Source: SHZI01 sp038214295 (GTDB lineage: Bacteria; Pseudomonadota; Gammaproteobacteria; Steroidobacterales; GCA-2729495). From it: DNA of 23,486 nt. Under the pieces are notes generated by a model. That model was not told the origin of the DNA, searched no databases, and was given only the letters and a program-made list of their open reading frames with translations. Where the stretch lies: positions 1-23,486 of the forward strand of contig JBBQSA010000051.1 of NCBI GenBank assembly GCA_038214295.1. Direction: 5' to 3'. How positions within the stretch are numbered: position 1 is the first letter of the stretch; every line of letters starts with the position of its first letter. Shown piece by piece: positions 1-8,673 of the stretch. The translations under genes were made by a program, and so were the position numbers.

Positions 1-1038
1 GAGAACGGCGAGGCCTATTACGCGCCAGACGGCGTGCACCTGATTGCCCAGGTCAAGGATCCGGACGCAAAGGATCCCGGCAAGGGCAATGTGGGCGGCG
101 CGCTGACCTACACCTTCACAGACACCGGCGAGGACATCCGCCGCATCAACGATCGCGGCCAGGATGCCTGCTCCTGGTTCTACCCGGACGGCAAGCGCCT
201 GCTCTGGACCTCGACCCGGGACCATCCCGAGATGCCGCCGGGAAGCTGGTCCGATGACGCCAAGTACCCGCAGGGAGCCGAACTCTACTCCTCGGACCTG
301 GACGGCAAGAACGTCCGGCGCCTGACCAGAAACCGCTGGTACGACGCCGAGGCCACCGTCTCGCCCGACGGCAAGTGGATCGTTTTCGGCCGCCAGATCG
401 ACGGCAATGCAGACCTGTGGCGCATGAAGGCCGACGGCAGCGGGCAGACGCAGCTGACCTTTACCAGCGACTGGCAGGAGGGAGAGGCCTACTTCCTGCC
501 CGACAGCGAAACGGTGATCTTCCGCGCGTGGAGGCACAGCGAGAAAGAGCGCATCGAGGCAGAGGACAGGAAGAACGGCACGCATAGCCAGACGCCGATG
601 AACATCTACTCAATGAAGATCACCGGGCCCGACCGCAACGTACAGCCCCGCACCTTCACCAACGACATGAACTGGGCGCCGTTCCCCGCGCCGGACGGCC
701 GCCACTTCCTGTACGTGCGGATCAACGCGCGCAACAACTGGGACCTTTACCTGGGCGACCTGGCCGGCGGTGAGCCCGTGCGACTGACCTGGAACCCGGG
801 CTTCGACGGCATGGGTGCGTTTTCGCCGGACGGCAAGAAGATGGTGTTCACGCGTGGCGAGGCCGGCGGCACCTTCATGTCCAGCCTGTACTCCTACGTC
901 ATGGATACCTCCTCGCTGAATGTGGGCCCGGAGAACTACAAGGGTGTGCCGCCGAGGGCCACGCCACCCGCCGGCTGGCAGCCGGATCCCGACTCTGCGG
1001 CCTGGCGGGCGCAACCGGCGGGTACTAAGGGCCAGTGA
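1..1038 (+). CDS. TolB/PD40-type beta-propeller protein (5' truncated)
   Basis: The reading frame is open from the first base, so the N-terminus, and any signal peptide or second domain, lies outside the window. At least five blades of the WD40-like PD40 (TolB C-terminal) type are visible, each with a core like 'SPDGKWIVF', 'YPDGKRLLW' or 'SPDGKKMVF'. Blades are followed by segments such as 'ADLWRMKADGSG' and 'WDLYLGDLAGG', which describe the strand-turn-strand unit. Such propellers are usually periplasmic or exported and mediate protein or ligand binding; some are the N-terminal half of prolyl-oligopeptidase-like peptidases, but no peptidase domain follows here. The stop codon overlaps the GTG start of the next gene (GTGA), so the two are translationally coupled and probably act together outside the cytoplasm. 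The exact function is not recognised. Confidence 0.8.
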   Translation, partial: ENGEAYYAPDGVHLIAQVKDPDAKDPGKGNVGGALTYTFTDTGEDIRRINDRGQDACSWFYPDGKRLLWTSTRDHPEMPPGSWSDDAKYPQGAELYSSDLDGKNVRRLTRNRWYDAEATVSPDGKWIVFGRQIDGNADLWRMKADGSGQTQLTFTSDWQEGEAYFLPDSETVIFRAWRHSEKERIEAEDRKNGTHSQTPMNIYSMKITGPDRNVQPRTFTNDMNWAPFPAPDGRHFLYVRINARNNWDLYLGDLAGGEPVRLTWNPGFDGMGAFSPDGKKMVFTRGEAGGTFMSSLYSYVMDTSSLNVGPENYKGVPPRATPPAGWQPDPDSAAWRAQPAGTKGQ

Positions 1039-2336
1039 GCCACGGCCGCCTGGCGGCCTGCCTGCTGGGCCTGCTTGCGCTGCCGGCCTGGGCGGCCGAT
1101 TACCCGCGCGCTCCCACCGCTGCTGAACTCGGCATCATGCAAGGCCGGCCGGTGCCGGAGGCCAGGCGGGTGACGCTCGCCAACTGGATGAGCCCGCCGT
1201 TCAATCGCTGGTCATTGCAGCATCTATCGCAGGTGCTGCCCACTGCCGCCGTATATCGGGGCAACGGCCCCGTGCCGGAGATGCCGGTGCGCCAGCGCGA
1301 CCTCGCCGGGCTCTGGTTCGAGGCAGCCCCGGGCCGGACACTATCGATCAGCGAGTGGCTCGCCGCGTCGTACACGGACGGCTTCATCGTCATCAAGGAC
1401 GGCGCGATCGTCTTCGAGGCGTACCTGAACGGCATGCAGCCGCAGACCCATCACCTGTCCTACTCGATCAGCAAGTCGGTGCTCGGAATCCTTGCCGGCA
1501 TCCTGGTTGATACGGGTGCGCTCGACGTGACGCGCAGCGTGGAGAGCTATGTTCCCGAACTGAAAAGCAGCGGCTTCGCCGGGCACAGCGTGCGCGACCT
1601 GCTGGACATGCAGGTCCCGATTGACTGGCGGGAGGACTATGCGGACGCGAACGGCTCGTGGCGGCGCTGGAAAAACGCGATCGGCTGGACTGTCGAAGAC
1701 CCGCCTGCGGGTCAGCCGCCGGCCGGCAACTACGCTTTCCTGTCCAGCCTGCGGGAGGACCCGGACTGGCCAGGCGGCTTCAAATACGTGTCGCCCAGTG
1801 CCGAGGTGCTGGGCTGGGTGCTGGAGCGCGCAGGCAGCCAGCCGCTTGCCGAGCTGCTCAGCGAGAAACTCTGGGTGCCGCTCGGGGCGCAACACGACGC
1901 CTATTTCGCCACCGACCGCTCATTCGCACCGGCCGCGGCGGGTGGCTTTGGTGCCACGCTGCGCGACCTGGCCCGCCTCGGCCAGATGGTGCTGGCAGAT
2001 GGCCGGATGAATGACCGCCAGGTCGTTTCCCGGAAGTGGCTGGCGGACATCCGCTTTAACGGCAACAACGAGGCCTGGCGCACTGGCCAGTACAAGGGCT
2101 ACTGGAATCCGGCGGGCGCCTACCGCAGCCTCTGGTACGTCAGCGGCGACGCCGATGGCAGCTTTGAGGCGATCGGCATCCACGGGCAACGCCTGCACGT
2201 CAATCCGGCGCAGAACCTGGTGGTCGTCAGGCTCTCCTCCTGTCCCGACCCGGTCAGCCGGGATGACTACGACCTGGGCTCCCGTGCCATCGCCGCCATC
2301 CGTGCGCACCTCTTAACCGAGGCGAGTGCCAGGTAG
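1035..2336 (+). CDS. Exported serine hydrolase, beta-lactamase / NylB-like
   Basis: A 433-residue protein starting at GTG, overlapping the upstream stop by 4 bp. Residues 1-21 form a Sec signal peptide ending in a plausible 'AWA-AD' cleavage site, so it acts in the periplasm or outside. The serine beta-lactamase/penicillin-binding fold is shown by SxxK (S144-I-S-K147 in 'SYSISKSV'), a Tyr motif at Y251 ('KYVSPSAEVLGWVLERA', the second-motif position) and a third-motif His-Gly at H383-G384 ('GIHGQ'). The spacing and the 'VLGWVLERA' context resemble 6-aminohexanoate-dimer hydrolases (NylB) and related esterases more than true beta-lactamases. Known members cleave linear amides or esters. The substrate here is unknown. 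Its position just upstream of a set of amide-bond ligases is suggestive but may be coincidental. Confidence 0.85.
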   Translation: MSHGRLAACLLGLLALPAWAADYPRAPTAAELGIMQGRPVPEARRVTLANWMSPPFNRWSLQHLSQVLPTAAVYRGNGPVPEMPVRQRDLAGLWFEAAPGRTLSISEWLAASYTDGFIVIKDGAIVFEAYLNGMQPQTHHLSYSISKSVLGILAGILVDTGALDVTRSVESYVPELKSSGFAGHSVRDLLDMQVPIDWREDYADANGSWRRWKNAIGWTVEDPPAGQPPAGNYAFLSSLREDPDWPGGFKYVSPSAEVLGWVLERAGSQPLAELLSEKLWVPLGAQHDAYFATDRSFAPAAAGGFGATLRDLARLGQMVLADGRMNDRQVVSRKWLADIRFNGNNEAWRTGQYKGYWNPAGAYRSLWYVSGDADGSFEAIGIHGQRLHVNPAQNLVVVRLSSCPDPVSRDDYDLGSRAIAAIRAHLLTEASAR

Positions 2337-2493
2337 CCGCTCGCGGCGATGGCCAGTTGCTGGAGGCGGCCTTGATCAAGGGCGGCCAGTTCATCCTCGG
2401 TGGCTTGCTCCCAACGGGCGCAGGTTCGGGTCTGTTAGGATCGCACGTGCCTGCAAAAGCATGAACATCAGGAATCCCTGCCCCCTCAAAGCC

Positions 2494-4812
2494 ATGAATG
2501 CGCTCCGACTTGAGATCACCGGCACGTCGATCTACCAGGGTCCCAACGTGCATGCGCAACAGCCGGTGATTCACTTCGCACTCGCACAATCCGGACTTGG
2601 GCAGGTTTGCCAGCCACTTGTAGAGGACCTTTTTCGACTCCTCCCGCGTATGCACGCGCACACTGGCCCGTGCGGCACACCAGGATGCTTCGAGCGCGAT
2701 GACCTCGGCCCAGGTTCCACGCTAGACCATCTTTTCGAACACGTCTGCATTGAACTGCAGAACATGACGGGCAGCGGCCTGTCCTGTGTCCGCGTCGATG
2801 CTACCGGTCATACACGGCCCGGAGCGGTCACGGTTCCGTACGAGGAAGCCGTAGTCTGTACTGAGGCCGCGCAGCTGGCCTGCGACCTCATCATGCATGC
2901 AGCGTCGGCAGCCAGCGCATCGACCGGGGAGCCCTCCCCGTCCTTGAATCTCACCCGGCGCTTTCGTGAATTCCTGGAACTGGCGACGAAACAAATGCTC
3001 CCGGTTCAGGACCGGGTGTTGATTGGCCGCGCCCGGGCGCTGGATATCCCCGTTTGCCGACTGGCCGGCCGTACCATCGTCCTCGGCCACGGCGCCTATC
3101 AACGCCGAATGAGCGCCACCAAGACGAGCCTCACGAACATCGTGGGCAATGAACTCGCGGCCAACAAGGACTATTCACGACGCGTACTTGGCACCCTGGG
3201 CCTGCCGATGCCGCGTTACGAGCGTGTCTATACCAGGCGGGCAGCCATCGACGCGGCCACGCGAGTTGGTTACCCCGTCGTGGTGAAGCCAAACAACGGA
3301 AGCATGGGCCGCGGCGTCAGCGTGCGAATTGAAAATCCCCGCGAGCTGATTGCCGCCTACAAGAGGGCGAGAGCGTTCGGGCGATCAGTCCTCGTCGAGG
3401 AAATGATCGAGGGGTCCGATTACCGGATACTGGTCATCGACGGCAAACTTGTTGCCGCGGCAAAGCGGGTTCCTGCCCACGTCGTCGGAGATGGTGCGCA
3501 GACGATCGAGCAGCTCGTCGAACACACGAACAGGGACCCGAGACGGGGCACGGGAGCAGCCAGAAACTGGACCCGCATCAAACTCGATGCGCAGGCTGAT
3601 CGCCTGCTCGCCAAGCACGATTACACGCGCCAGTCCGTTCCTCGCCCTGGTGAAGTTGTTAACCTGCGCCGAAACGCAAATACGTCGGATGGCGGGACAG
3701 CCATTGACGTAACAGGGTCGGTACACCCGGACAACCACGACATTGCCATTCGTGCCGCCCGCGCCATTGGCCTCGATATCGCCGGCGTAGATATCATATG
3801 CCGGGATATCTCCATGTCACTCTGGGAGAACGAGGGACGAATCTGCGAAATTAACTCCCGGCCGGGAATTCGCAAGCACCTGTGGCCCGCAGAGGGCAGT
3901 CCACGGGATGTGCTCACGCCAATCCTCGACATGTTGTTCCCCCCTGGGCGGCCCCGGCGGATTCCGGTGATTGGGATTACGGGCACCGGGCATACATCGA
4001 TTACGGTACATTTGCTCGCGCACTTGCTCTCGGTGGCTGGACACCATATCGGCCTGGCAGCGGACGGGCGGGTGACGAGCGGCGGCAACAGGACCGGCGT
4101 CGCCGGAATATCCGGTCCCAGGGCCGCGAGCATGATCCTGCTGGATCCGCGAGTGGATATGGCGGTACTGGAAATAAGGCCCGAAGACGTGTTAAGTCAC
4201 GGCATTGGTTGCGATGCGTTTAATATCGTGGGAATTGTTAACGCCAGTCAGGCCGCTGGTGACATTGTTGCGAACATTCCCGTGCCGGCTGAGATCCAGG
4301 ATGCCGTCCTTGCTGTCGCGCGCGCCGCGCGCGACGTCGTCTACGTCGGCGACCAGGACGCGATGATCGGCAACATCGAGAGCGCCGGGGGCTCGGCACG
4401 AGTCTGCCGTCTTTCGGTCGATGCTGTCGGCCGGACCGTTGCAGAAGACGGACCTGATGCCGGTAAGCGGGTGGTACTCGATGGCGACTCACTTATGGTT
4501 CACGGTCAGGACCCGGCACGGGTCCGGATACCGATGAGGCCTTTGCTGGACAAGTATCCAGACGTGGAGCCTGCAGACGCCGTTCAGGCCGGCCTTTATG
4601 CAGTGCTCGCGGCACTTGCGCTCGGTCTGCAGGCAGACTTCATAAGCCGCGCCCTGCCAGGCTTTCGTGCCACGGCACCCAACGCGCCAATCGCCGAAGA
4701 TCCGGCACCAGGGAAGCCGCGCCAGAAAGTGGTCTTAGCCGGAAATGGTGACGCTACCGCTTCTCGCGACTTCACGCCCGTGCAACGGAACGACCTCCAG
4801 GGCCTGACCTGA
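2494..4812 (+). CDS. Cyanophycin-synthetase-like ligase (CphA2-like, degenerate Mur domain)
   Basis: It follows the full CphA order. The N-terminal domain has 'YQGPN' near the start and a retained HxxEH ('DHLFEHVCIELQ'), the motif of the hydrolytic N-domain in CphA. The ATP-grasp domain (about nt 3110-3930) has 'GYPVVVKPNNGSMGRGV', 'GSDYRILVIDGKLVA', 'AGVDII' and the metal-binding 'CEINSRPG', so it appears active. The C-terminal Mur-ligase-like domain begins at about nt 3961. Its P-loop, normally GTNGKTTT, reads GTGHTSIT (nt 3982-4005), losing the catalytic Lys, and the protein (about 772 aa) is shorter than usual CphA. This matches CphA2, which has one functional ATP site and joins preformed dipeptides. 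The start is uncertain: ATG 2494 fits the family N-terminus best, ATG 2461 is the alternative, and neither has a clear Shine-Dalgarno. Its 3' end overlaps the opposing gene by 78 bp. Confidence 0.85.
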   Translation: MNALRLEITGTSIYQGPNVHAQQPVIHFALAQSGLGQVCQPLVEDLFRLLPRMHAHTGPCGTPGCFERDDLGPGSTLDHLFEHVCIELQNMTGSGLSCVRVDATGHTRPGAVTVPYEEAVVCTEAAQLACDLIMHAASAASASTGEPSPSLNLTRRFREFLELATKQMLPVQDRVLIGRARALDIPVCRLAGRTIVLGHGAYQRRMSATKTSLTNIVGNELAANKDYSRRVLGTLGLPMPRYERVYTRRAAIDAATRVGYPVVVKPNNGSMGRGVSVRIENPRELIAAYKRARAFGRSVLVEEMIEGSDYRILVIDGKLVAAAKRVPAHVVGDGAQTIEQLVEHTNRDPRRGTGAARNWTRIKLDAQADRLLAKHDYTRQSVPRPGEVVNLRRNANTSDGGTAIDVTGSVHPDNHDIAIRAARAIGLDIAGVDIICRDISMSLWENEGRICEINSRPGIRKHLWPAEGSPRDVLTPILDMLFPPGRPRRIPVIGITGTGHTSITVHLLAHLLSVAGHHIGLAADGRVTSGGNRTGVAGISGPRAASMILLDPRVDMAVLEIRPEDVLSHGIGCDAFNIVGIVNASQAAGDIVANIPVPAEIQDAVLAVARAARDVVYVGDQDAMIGNIESAGGSARVCRLSVDAVGRTVAEDGPDAGKRVVLDGDSLMVHGQDPARVRIPMRPLLDKYPDVEPADAVQAGLYAVLAALALGLQADFISRALPGFRATAPNAPIAEDPAPGKPRQKVVLAGNGDATASRDFTPVQRNDLQGLT

Positions 4813-6612
4813 GGCCGGCTGCCTGTATCGCTGCCGGGCCACGTCGATGATCGCGTTGACGAGTTCGTTAAACGACAGGCCCGCCGCCGCAGCAGCCAGC
4901 TCGAACGATCCACCCTGACTGAGAACACCGGCTGTTTCGACCTCGATGACCACCGGCTGCCCCGAAGTTGATACGCGGATGTTGATGCATGCATAGTCGC
5001 GGCAGCCGCAGATCCTGAAGGCTGCCAGCGCAGTCGTCCGCAGCGCTTCGGCAAGATCGGCATTCACCGCCGCCGGGCAGACGTTACCGGCATTGGCGGG
5101 CACGACTTCCACGAGCGGCAGGCAACTGGCGGGCGTATTGCCGATAATTGCAACGTCGAACTCCCGACCGGCGATATACGGCTGGACGATGCACTCCCGC
5201 ACATCGAGCATGGCCAGCTTGCGGACCGCCTCGAGTAGCTCGTCGCGATTGCTGGCGACGCGAAGTTTGTGACCCAGCGCCGCACGTGGCTTGATGACCA
5301 CCGGATACGGCAAGCTGCGCCGCTCGTCGGGAACCTCGCCGACGATCCAGCTGTCGGGCGTCGCGATCCCTGCTGAGCACAGCACGGACTGGGCCAGCAT
5401 CCGGTCCAGCGAGATGAGCAGGCTTTGCGGCGTCGGCCCCGTGTAAGCCAGACCAGCCATCTCCAGCATTGCCGGGACATGCGCCACGGCTGCCTCCCCC
5501 TGGATGCCGTGCGCCAGATTGAATACGATTCCACCGGGCTGGCCGCTCATTGGGTGTTGCGGGATGAACTTCTCCAGCCTTGCGAGCAACGTCATGTCGC
5601 CTTCAAACAGTTTGATGGTGTGGCCGCTGGCGCGGAGGACCGTGGCGATGCGCCTCAGATTCCGATTCTTGTAGCCCCCACGGCTGCTCGCTCCGAGACG
5701 ATTGATAAAGCCGGTCCTGGTCTTGTTGTGCACGATCGCCACGCGCAGTGCGGACCCGTCTGAAAACAACTTCGGCAGTGAGAGGCCGCTCAGCTTTGCG
5801 TCCCAGTCCTGAAGCAGGCGCAGGTCCAGAAATTCGGAAATCAGAATGATCATGACGATCTGGGTCACGATCAATTCGGGGAATTCGATCGCGATTTCCC
5901 GCAATACCGTGACCTGACTGATTCCTGCCAGGATGAGCGCAATGACAATGGTCATGCCGGTGCGCCAGGCTGCGGTCAGTCCACTGTCCCGGTCTATCGT
6001 CTTGCCAATGCCCTCGGCCAACAGGCCGAGGACGATGACCGGGAAGGTCGCCAGTCCCCAAAGAATCTCAGAGTTGAACCACGGCGCCAGGATTACGGCA
6101 CCGAGCAGCAACATGACCGAGAACGACATGATTACTGCCACATGCGCGTAGTAGGGCAGGCGCAGTTGCAGGAGCACCGGCCGGATCGTGATTACGATCA
6201 GCGCCATGGTGGCGATGAGCAGCAGGCTTGGCAGGATTCCACTTTGCTGGAAGCCCACGGAAATGAGAATCGACCGGAACCCGATGACCCGAATGCCAAA
6301 GGTGAGGCGCGCCAGGGCTATCAGGACCGCGCCCGTTGGGACAAAGAGCAGGTACAGGATGTGATTTCGGCTGCTCGGCGAAATATTTCTCAGAGAAAGC
6401 GTGCCCAGTTCGTGGCCGAGCGATGGCAGCAAGGTGCCGCTCACGCCGGGGCTGAGCACTCCGGGCCATGCGGAGATCCGGGCGATTGAGATCAGCAGCG
6501 GCAACGCCGCGATAGCCAGCAGGACCACCAGTCCAGTCCGCGAGATGTTCCCTTTTGGCCTCAGCCAGCTAGCCGGCCATACGCTGAACCCGGCCGGCGC
6601 AGCGCCAGTCAT
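4735..6612 (-). CDS. Seven-helix membrane domain fused to D-Ala-D-Ala-ligase-like ATP-grasp
   Basis: A 625-residue inner-membrane fusion. Residues 27-45 are a first membrane helix. After a short outer loop, residues about 85-265 form a multi-helix bundle with 'VPTGAVLIALARLTFGIRVIG' and 'FQQSGILPSLLL', resembling the 7TM domain usually fused to an inactive transglutaminase (7TM_transglut type); no transglutaminase is present. Residues about 288-610 form a cytoplasmic ATP-grasp like D-alanine-D-alanine ligase: 'VFNLAHGIQGE', 'YPVVIKPRAALGHK' (K441), 'IVQPYIAGREFDVAIIGN' and 'SFELAAAAAGLSFNELV'. The metal-binding pair differs from Ddl: the Asp of the D-x-R strand is N544 and the Asn of ExN is E559 ('IEVET'), with E557 kept. 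ATG 6612 overlaps the stop of the upstream gene (ATGA), so it is the last gene of a coupled operon. It probably attaches an amino acid or peptide at the membrane. Substrate unknown. Confidence 0.82.
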   Translation of the reverse strand: MTGAAPAGFSVWPASWLRPKGNISRTGLVVLLAIAALPLLISIARISAWPGVLSPGVSGTLLPSLGHELGTLSLRNISPSSRNHILYLLFVPTGAVLIALARLTFGIRVIGFRSILISVGFQQSGILPSLLLIATMALIVITIRPVLLQLRLPYYAHVAVIMSFSVMLLLGAVILAPWFNSEILWGLATFPVIVLGLLAEGIGKTIDRDSGLTAAWRTGMTIVIALILAGISQVTVLREIAIEFPELIVTQIVMIILISEFLDLRLLQDWDAKLSGLSLPKLFSDGSALRVAIVHNKTRTGFINRLGASSRGGYKNRNLRRIATVLRASGHTIKLFEGDMTLLARLEKFIPQHPMSGQPGGIVFNLAHGIQGEAAVAHVPAMLEMAGLAYTGPTPQSLLISLDRMLAQSVLCSAGIATPDSWIVGEVPDERRSLPYPVVIKPRAALGHKLRVASNRDELLEAVRKLAMLDVRECIVQPYIAGREFDVAIIGNTPASCLPLVEVVPANAGNVCPAAVNADLAEALRTTALAAFRICGCRDYACINIRVSTSGQPVVIEVETAGVLSQGGSFELAAAAAGLSFNELVNAIIDVARQRYRQPASGQALEVVPLHGREVARSGSVTISG

Positions 6613-8669
6613 TGCGGCTTCTTGCTGATGCCAACGACAGCAGACAGACCCGGAAACAGCTCAACGTCGGGGTTGTCCAGTCGTATGCGGACGCTGATTA
6701 CAGGGGTGTTCCGCATCCTGTCCTGGCGACGTTGGGGCACCATGGAGTCAGGGAGTTCCATGTCAGTCGAAACACCTATGGCTTCGACGACCCCGGCAAA
6801 TTCCCGGTTTGGGTGCGACTTGAACGTCACCGTTGCAGGACTCCCCACTTCAACGCTAGTGAGATCGTCTTCGTCCAGCCATGCTTCGACCCAGAGTTCT
6901 TCGCCTACCCACAGGGAAATCACCGGTTGACCCACCGAGACGGATCCGCCCGGCTGGACGATCCGTCGCACGACCGCTCCGTCGTCTGGTGACCGAATGA
7001 GGGTGGCTTCGAGGTTCGCTTCAGCCAGCGCAAGCTCGGCCTGGTACGAAGCGATGTCCGACTCGAGGACCGAGATTCTCTTCTCGCGCACTGAGAGTCC
7101 GCTGGATGCCACGCGTGCCAGGTCTTCCCCGGCTCCCGCGGCGGTTACGTCGGCCCGCGCCCCAGCCGCCAGTGCCGTCGCGGTGCGCAAGTCGGTTTCC
7201 GCCGTGCGCACCCGCTCAGCCGGGACCAGCCCCTGACTGACCAGTGACTTCTGGAGTTCGAGCTGCCTGCGGGCCTCTTCGGCCCGGCTTTCGGCCGCCT
7301 GTACTCCCGCACGCGCCGAGGACAAGCCGGCCGTGACCGCGGTCAGTGAGCTACGCAGTCGTGAGCGCTCGTTCTCGATGGCCAGGCGTTCAACCTCCAG
7401 TTCGCGCTCAGCCTTTTCGAGCTGGGAGCTTGCCTGGTTGACCTTCGCCCGGTAGTTGCGGTCCTCGAGGCGCGCCACCACCTGTCCGGCCCTCACCCTG
7501 TCACCCGCGTCAACCTCGACGCTGCTGACCACACCGTTGAGGCCGGCACCAATATCAGCAATATGGCTCCTGACAACGGCATCACGCGACAAGACGTGCG
7601 TCGAACGATAATTGCTCCACAGCAGCAGTGGCGCAAGGAAGGCGAGTAGCGCCAAAACCATTGCAATGGATGGCGCCCTGCGTCGCAGTTGTGTGCCCAG
7701 TTTCTCGGCAGTGGTGAACTCTGCGTCCTCGGCGCTCCGGAAGGTCAGCCACGCATCCTCACCGTCGGTGACCTGGAGTGCACCGCCGGGCGCTACTATG
7801 GCGGGTAGTCCGGGGGCCGGCCCTACCAGCGTCTCAATGACCTGATCAGCGATGGCTACCGGCTTCAGAAATGCCTCAAACGACTCTGTGGACTCGTCGA
7901 TTTCCCGGTAGCAGACCAGCGACTCGAGCTGTAACGTCCCGGCGGCCGCCTGCATCGCGGAGACCCAGCCGCGGGCCTTCCGGCGAGCGGTCGCCTCGGA
8001 GGGGCGCACAGCCCCGACGGGTGCCTCTGTGCTTTCTTCTGCAACGCTGGCCCGGGTCCCCTCAATGACGGTCATCGGCACGCGCAGAAAGTCCGAGACT
8101 TCAAAGCGCAGGGTGGACCGCTTTTCCCGTGGCTTGATCCCGCGCGGGAAGCGCTTTTCCGGATCCGGATAGGTGTAGGCGTCCGCAGCAACGATGACGA
8201 CCCCGGCTACGCGCCCGGGATGTGCCAACGCGTAGCGCATTGCAAACCGGCCCCCGGCCCCGAACCCAAAAAGATAGATGCGGTCGGCTGACGCACCTGT
8301 CAGGCGGGTCACATCTTCCAGTATCGAAACCAGTGCCTCGTCTGCCCACCGTCCTGCATCACGCGACTGGTGGCTTATCCCGAGCCGCTGATAGTTCGGG
8401 TAGCGATCAACTGCGAAATAGGGCGCCACGAGAATGACGCCGCGACGCTCGCATGCGGAGGCAAATGCCTCGACCTGCTCCCGGGCATTGCGGGAGATAT
8501 CGTGTACCGCGACGAATACCGGGGTGTCAGTGACACAATTGCCCGGCCGATAGACGAAGTAATCCTGCTGCGATTCATCCTGAATCATCCGGTGTCGGAT
8601 CTTCTTTTCGGCGAGCCTGGAGCGCTCGTCGATATCGTCAGCAGCGGGCAGCTTCGGCCGGGCTTTCAA
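6609..8669 (-). CDS. Pseudo-alpha/beta-hydrolase fused to HlyD-type periplasmic adaptor
   Basis: Two-part protein; residue numbers count from the upstream TTG at 8735. Residues about 45-305 are homologous to the hydrolase encoded just upstream, but all three catalytic positions have changed: the nucleophile elbow reads GFGAG (Ser to G159), the acid Asp is A229 ('EGTRAS' versus 'VGTKDS') and the His is E284 ('STESFE' versus 'GTHSFK'). After a linker, residues about 356-374 are a membrane helix. The rest is a membrane-fusion protein: barrel-sandwich start ('ADIGAGLNGVVSSVEVDAGDRVRAGQVVARLED'), a long Ala/Glu/Arg-rich coiled coil (about 430-570), the returning half ('IRSPDDGAVVRRIVQPGGSVSVGQPV') and a beta-barrel. 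The pseudoenzyme would be cytoplasmic and the adaptor periplasmic. No ABC or RND partner lies nearby. TTG 8669 follows the previous stop by 4 bases; TTG 8735, GTG 8732 and ATG 8588 are alternatives. Confidence 0.85.
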   Translation of the reverse strand: MKARPKLPAADDIDERSRLAEKKIRHRMIQDESQQDYFVYRPGNCVTDTPVFVAVHDISRNAREQVEAFASACERRGVILVAPYFAVDRYPNYQRLGISHQSRDAGRWADEALVSILEDVTRLTGASADRIYLFGFGAGGRFAMRYALAHPGRVAGVVIVAADAYTYPDPEKRFPRGIKPREKRSTLRFEVSDFLRVPMTVIEGTRASVAEESTEAPVGAVRPSEATARRKARGWVSAMQAAAGTLQLESLVCYREIDESTESFEAFLKPVAIADQVIETLVGPAPGLPAIVAPGGALQVTDGEDAWLTFRSAEDAEFTTAEKLGTQLRRRAPSIAMVLALLAFLAPLLLWSNYRSTHVLSRDAVVRSHIADIGAGLNGVVSSVEVDAGDRVRAGQVVARLEDRNYRAKVNQASSQLEKAERELEVERLAIENERSRLRSSLTAVTAGLSSARAGVQAAESRAEEARRQLELQKSLVSQGLVPAERVRTAETDLRTATALAAGARADVTAAGAGEDLARVASSGLSVREKRISVLESDIASYQAELALAEANLEATLIRSPDDGAVVRRIVQPGGSVSVGQPVISLWVGEELWVEAWLDEDDLTSVEVGSPATVTFKSHPNREFAGVVEAIGVSTDMELPDSMVPQRRQDRMRNTPVISVRIRLDNPDVELFPGLSAVVGISKKPQ

Positions 8670-8673
8670 CTCG

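Noticed and set aside
1341..1895. Minus-strand open frame opposite the serine hydrolase
   Set aside because: Arg/Ala-rich composition, no motif, and fully antisense to a well-supported gene.
1035..2336. True class C beta-lactamase (antibiotic resistance)
   Set aside because: The motif context ('YVSPSAEVLGWVLERA', 'GIHGQ') fits NylB-like esterases/amidases better than AmpC, which needs Y-x-N and K-T-G.
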